NCBI GenBank assembly: GCA_900539665.1
Contig: UQCV01000036.1
Coordinates: 1 to 24,043 of the forward strand
Origin: an uncultured Succinivibrionaceae bacterium
Lineage (GTDB): Bacteria; Pseudomonadota; Gammaproteobacteria; Enterobacterales; Succinivibrionaceae
Direction: 5' to 3'
Length of the DNA stretch: 24,043 nt
The notes below the pieces were generated by a model. It was given only the letters and a program-made list of their open reading frames with translations. It searched no databases and was not told where the DNA came from. This document shows, piece after piece, positions 22,500 through 24,043 of this stretch (position 1 is the stretch's first letter; each line of letters opens with the position of its first letter). Position numbers and translations under genes: made by a program.

Positions 22500-23525
22500 A
22501 TGTTCTATTCAATGTATGAGGGCTTGATAAGACCCTGCATCTTTCAGATGAATCCAGAAAATGCTCATAATTTAATTATGAAGAGCATGCGTATCGCTTC
22601 TAAGAGTGAACTCATGTGTCGCCTTTTGGAGCAGAAAGTAATGAGCCGCCCATGCAAGGTAATGGGACTTGAATTTGATAATCCACTTGGGTTAGCTGCG
22701 GGGTTAGACAAGGATGGGGAAGCTATTGACGCTTTTGCTGCCCTTGGGTTTGGTTTTATTGAAGTTGGGACTGTTACTCCACTTGCTCAGCCTGGTAACG
22801 ATAAACCACGTTTATTCCGTGTTATTCCAGCTGAAGGCATTATTAACCGCATGGGTTTTAATAACCTTGGGGTTGATAACTTGGTTGAAAACGTAAAACG
22901 TACTCGTTACAACGGTATTATTGGGATTAACATTGGGAAAAACAAAGTTACCCCAATTGAAAACAGTACTAGCGATTACTTAGCTTGCTTAGATAAGGTG
23001 TACCAGCATGCGTCTTATGTTACGGTGAATATTTCATCACCAAATACCCCTAATTTGCGTACCTTACAGCTTGGTGAAGCTTTAGAGGATTTGGTTTCAG
23101 CGCTTAAAAAGCGTCAAAGCGAGCTCTCTGTTCAATATGGTAAGTATGTTCCGTTAGTTGTTAAGATTGCTCCGGATTTGACGGAACAAGAAATTAAGAA
23201 CATTTGCGGTATTTTTGTGCAATACGGGGTAGATGGGGTTATTGCTACTAATACCACTTTGGAACGCGATATGATTGCTGGTATGCCTCACGTGCGTGAA
23301 GCAGGTGGCTTGTCAGGACGCCCTGAATTTGAGATTAGCACCCGTGTTCTTAAGAGTGTATGCCAAGAAATTAACGGTCGTATGCCGGTTATTGGGGTTG
23401 GTGGGGTCGACGGGCCTTTAGCCGCCCGAGCTAAGTTTGAATCAGGGGCTTCTTTGGTTCAAATATACTCATCATTCATCTATAAAGGGCCAAAGATCAT
23501 TAAAGACATCTTAGCTAATATCTAA
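22500..23525 (+). CDS. pyrD: Dihydroorotate dehydrogenase (quinone), class 2
   Basis: This 341-residue, FMN-containing, membrane-associated enzyme oxidises dihydroorotate to orotate with a quinone acceptor in pyrimidine synthesis. The N-terminal helices (about 1-45) that bind quinone and the membrane are present, which marks class 2. Conserved blocks are GLAAGLDKDG (with K71), GFIEVGTVTP, NRMGFNN, INIGKNK, VNISSPNTPNLR with the catalytic Ser pair 179-180, KIAPDLT, ATNTTLER, GGLSGRP and the phosphate-binding end GVGGVDGP. The length is near E. coli PyrD (336). The ribosome binding site AAGGAAA sits before ATG 22500. A terminator follows at 23595. Confidence 0.97.
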   Translation: MFYSMYEGLIRPCIFQMNPENAHNLIMKSMRIASKSELMCRLLEQKVMSRPCKVMGLEFDNPLGLAAGLDKDGEAIDAFAALGFGFIEVGTVTPLAQPGNDKPRLFRVIPAEGIINRMGFNNLGVDNLVENVKRTRYNGIIGINIGKNKVTPIENSTSDYLACLDKVYQHASYVTVNISSPNTPNLRTLQLGEALEDLVSALKKRQSELSVQYGKYVPLVVKIAPDLTEQEIKNICGIFVQYGVDGVIATNTTLERDMIAGMPHVREAGGLSGRPEFEISTRVLKSVCQEINGRMPVIGVGGVDGPLAARAKFESGASLVQIYSSFIYKGPKIIKDILANI

Positions 23526-23594
23526 CTTTTTAGCTTAGGCTCATTTAAGGGTCTAGTCACCAAGAACTCTAAAAACTCTAAGTTAGTGATAAGT

Positions 23595-23636
23595 GGCCTC
23601 TGAAAATCCCACTAGTGGGGTAGAGGCCTTTAATTT
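23595..23636 (+). terminator. Terminator of pyrD
   Basis: GGCCTCT (23595-23601) pairs with AGAGGCC (23622-23628) and encloses a second stem, CCCACTAGTGGG (23608-23619). A T-rich tail follows. It lies about 70 bases past the stop codon. Confidence 0.75.
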
Positions 23637-23698
23637 GGTTCGGATATTTCCACCACCCGGGCGAAATTTTTCATTTCAAATGAGGCTGTGGCCAATTC

Positions 23699-23719
23699 TT
23701 CCTCTTTCCTCTTTCCTCT
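23699..23719. repeat. Three tandem copies of TTCCTCT
   Basis: A perfect 7-bp unit is repeated three times (starts 23699, 23706, 23713) within a pyrimidine-rich stretch. It is a short simple-sequence repeat with potential for length change. No gene is obviously attached to it. Confidence 0.55.
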
Positions 23720-23790
23720 TTAATCTTTAATTCTCTCCTTTGAGTTCTGCTTTTGATTAGCGCAAGGCGTAACAACTCTAAAGGCTTTAA

Positions 23791-24043
23791 GTAGGTGCTT
23801 TTGGAGGCTCTACTTCATCAAAGATAAGATCATCTTTTAATTGTAAACGTAAACATCGTTTTGCAAGCCTAAACAAACTTTTAGCTGAGTAATCCGGGGC
23901 TGATTACACCGTCTGTCCGGACTATGGAAACCGCAGTTCCGATTTAAAGGAAAACAACATTCCGGTGTCAAAGTATGTACGACTCCCAGATCTGGAAATG
24001 TCCAGGAATGAAGGTACATACAAAAAGGTCATGGCTAAGTATG
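23791..24043 (+). pseudogene. Degenerate partial open frame at window end
   Basis: One frame stays open from 23791 to the window end except for a single TAA (23890-23892). It reads CKRKHRFASLNKLLAE before the stop, and after it a zinc-ribbon-like CPDYGN followed by LPDLEMSRNEGTYKK. The composition looks coding and somewhat transposase-like, but no family was recognised and there is no convincing start. It could be the 5' part of a broken mobile-element gene that continues beyond the window. Between 23637 and 23790 only the TTCCTCT repeat is notable. Confidence 0.3.

Overview
The window looks like a chromosomal segment of an AT-rich, probably anaerobic gammaproteobacterium. ProQ, Prc, YciN, PepN, class-2 PyrD, DapE and a DUF2835 protein are all of gammaproteobacterial type, and proQ followed by prc matches enterobacterial order. 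The low GC, tandem sodium-coupled amino-acid transporters, feoAB and an IS200/IS605-type tnpB element would fit a gut genus such as the Succinivibrionaceae. That family assignment is inference.

Layout. 1-81: the left end of an IS605-type element that continues out of the window. 126-1079: a Sel1-repeat protein ending in a J domain. 1377-4544: two tandem NSS-family sodium-dependent transporters, the first behind a folded leader. 4679-7308: feoA-feoB ferrous iron uptake behind a duplicated promoter-like unit. 7566-9942 (minus strand): dapE, yciN and an unrecognised 221-aa gene. 10053-10210: a 158-bp remnant of the IS element found complete at 16820-18263. 10784-12864: a small lipoprotein, an EamA exporter behind an A8G8 tract, and a Nudix hydrolase. 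13195-16703: proQ and prc, with a possible small RNA between them. 16820-18263: the IS element with a broken tnpB. 18357-21026: pepN. 21246-21467: DUF2835. 21504-22261: a broken DUF6273-type gene. 22500-23525: pyrD. 23526-24043: a terminator, a short repeat and a degenerate open frame running off the end.

Most of the window is housekeeping: lysine/peptidoglycan precursor synthesis (dapE), pyrimidine synthesis (pyrD), peptide turnover (pepN, prc), RNA chaperoning (proQ), iron uptake (feoAB) and amino-acid transport (NSS).

The most interesting material is the family of three related IS605-type copies. Comparing them gives a TTTAW target/TAM, the left tip (CTRAA...) and the right tip (...GTAGTTCA). 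The tnpB is dead by three readable lesions and belongs to a variant with no visible zinc ribbon and an apparently displaced RuvC glutamate. The 158-bp remnant keeps almost only the 3' part expected to encode the guide (omega/re) RNA scaffold, and three of its five substitutions keep base pairing as G-U. It is a candidate stand-alone guide RNA locus. No CRISPR array, rRNA or tRNA was seen.
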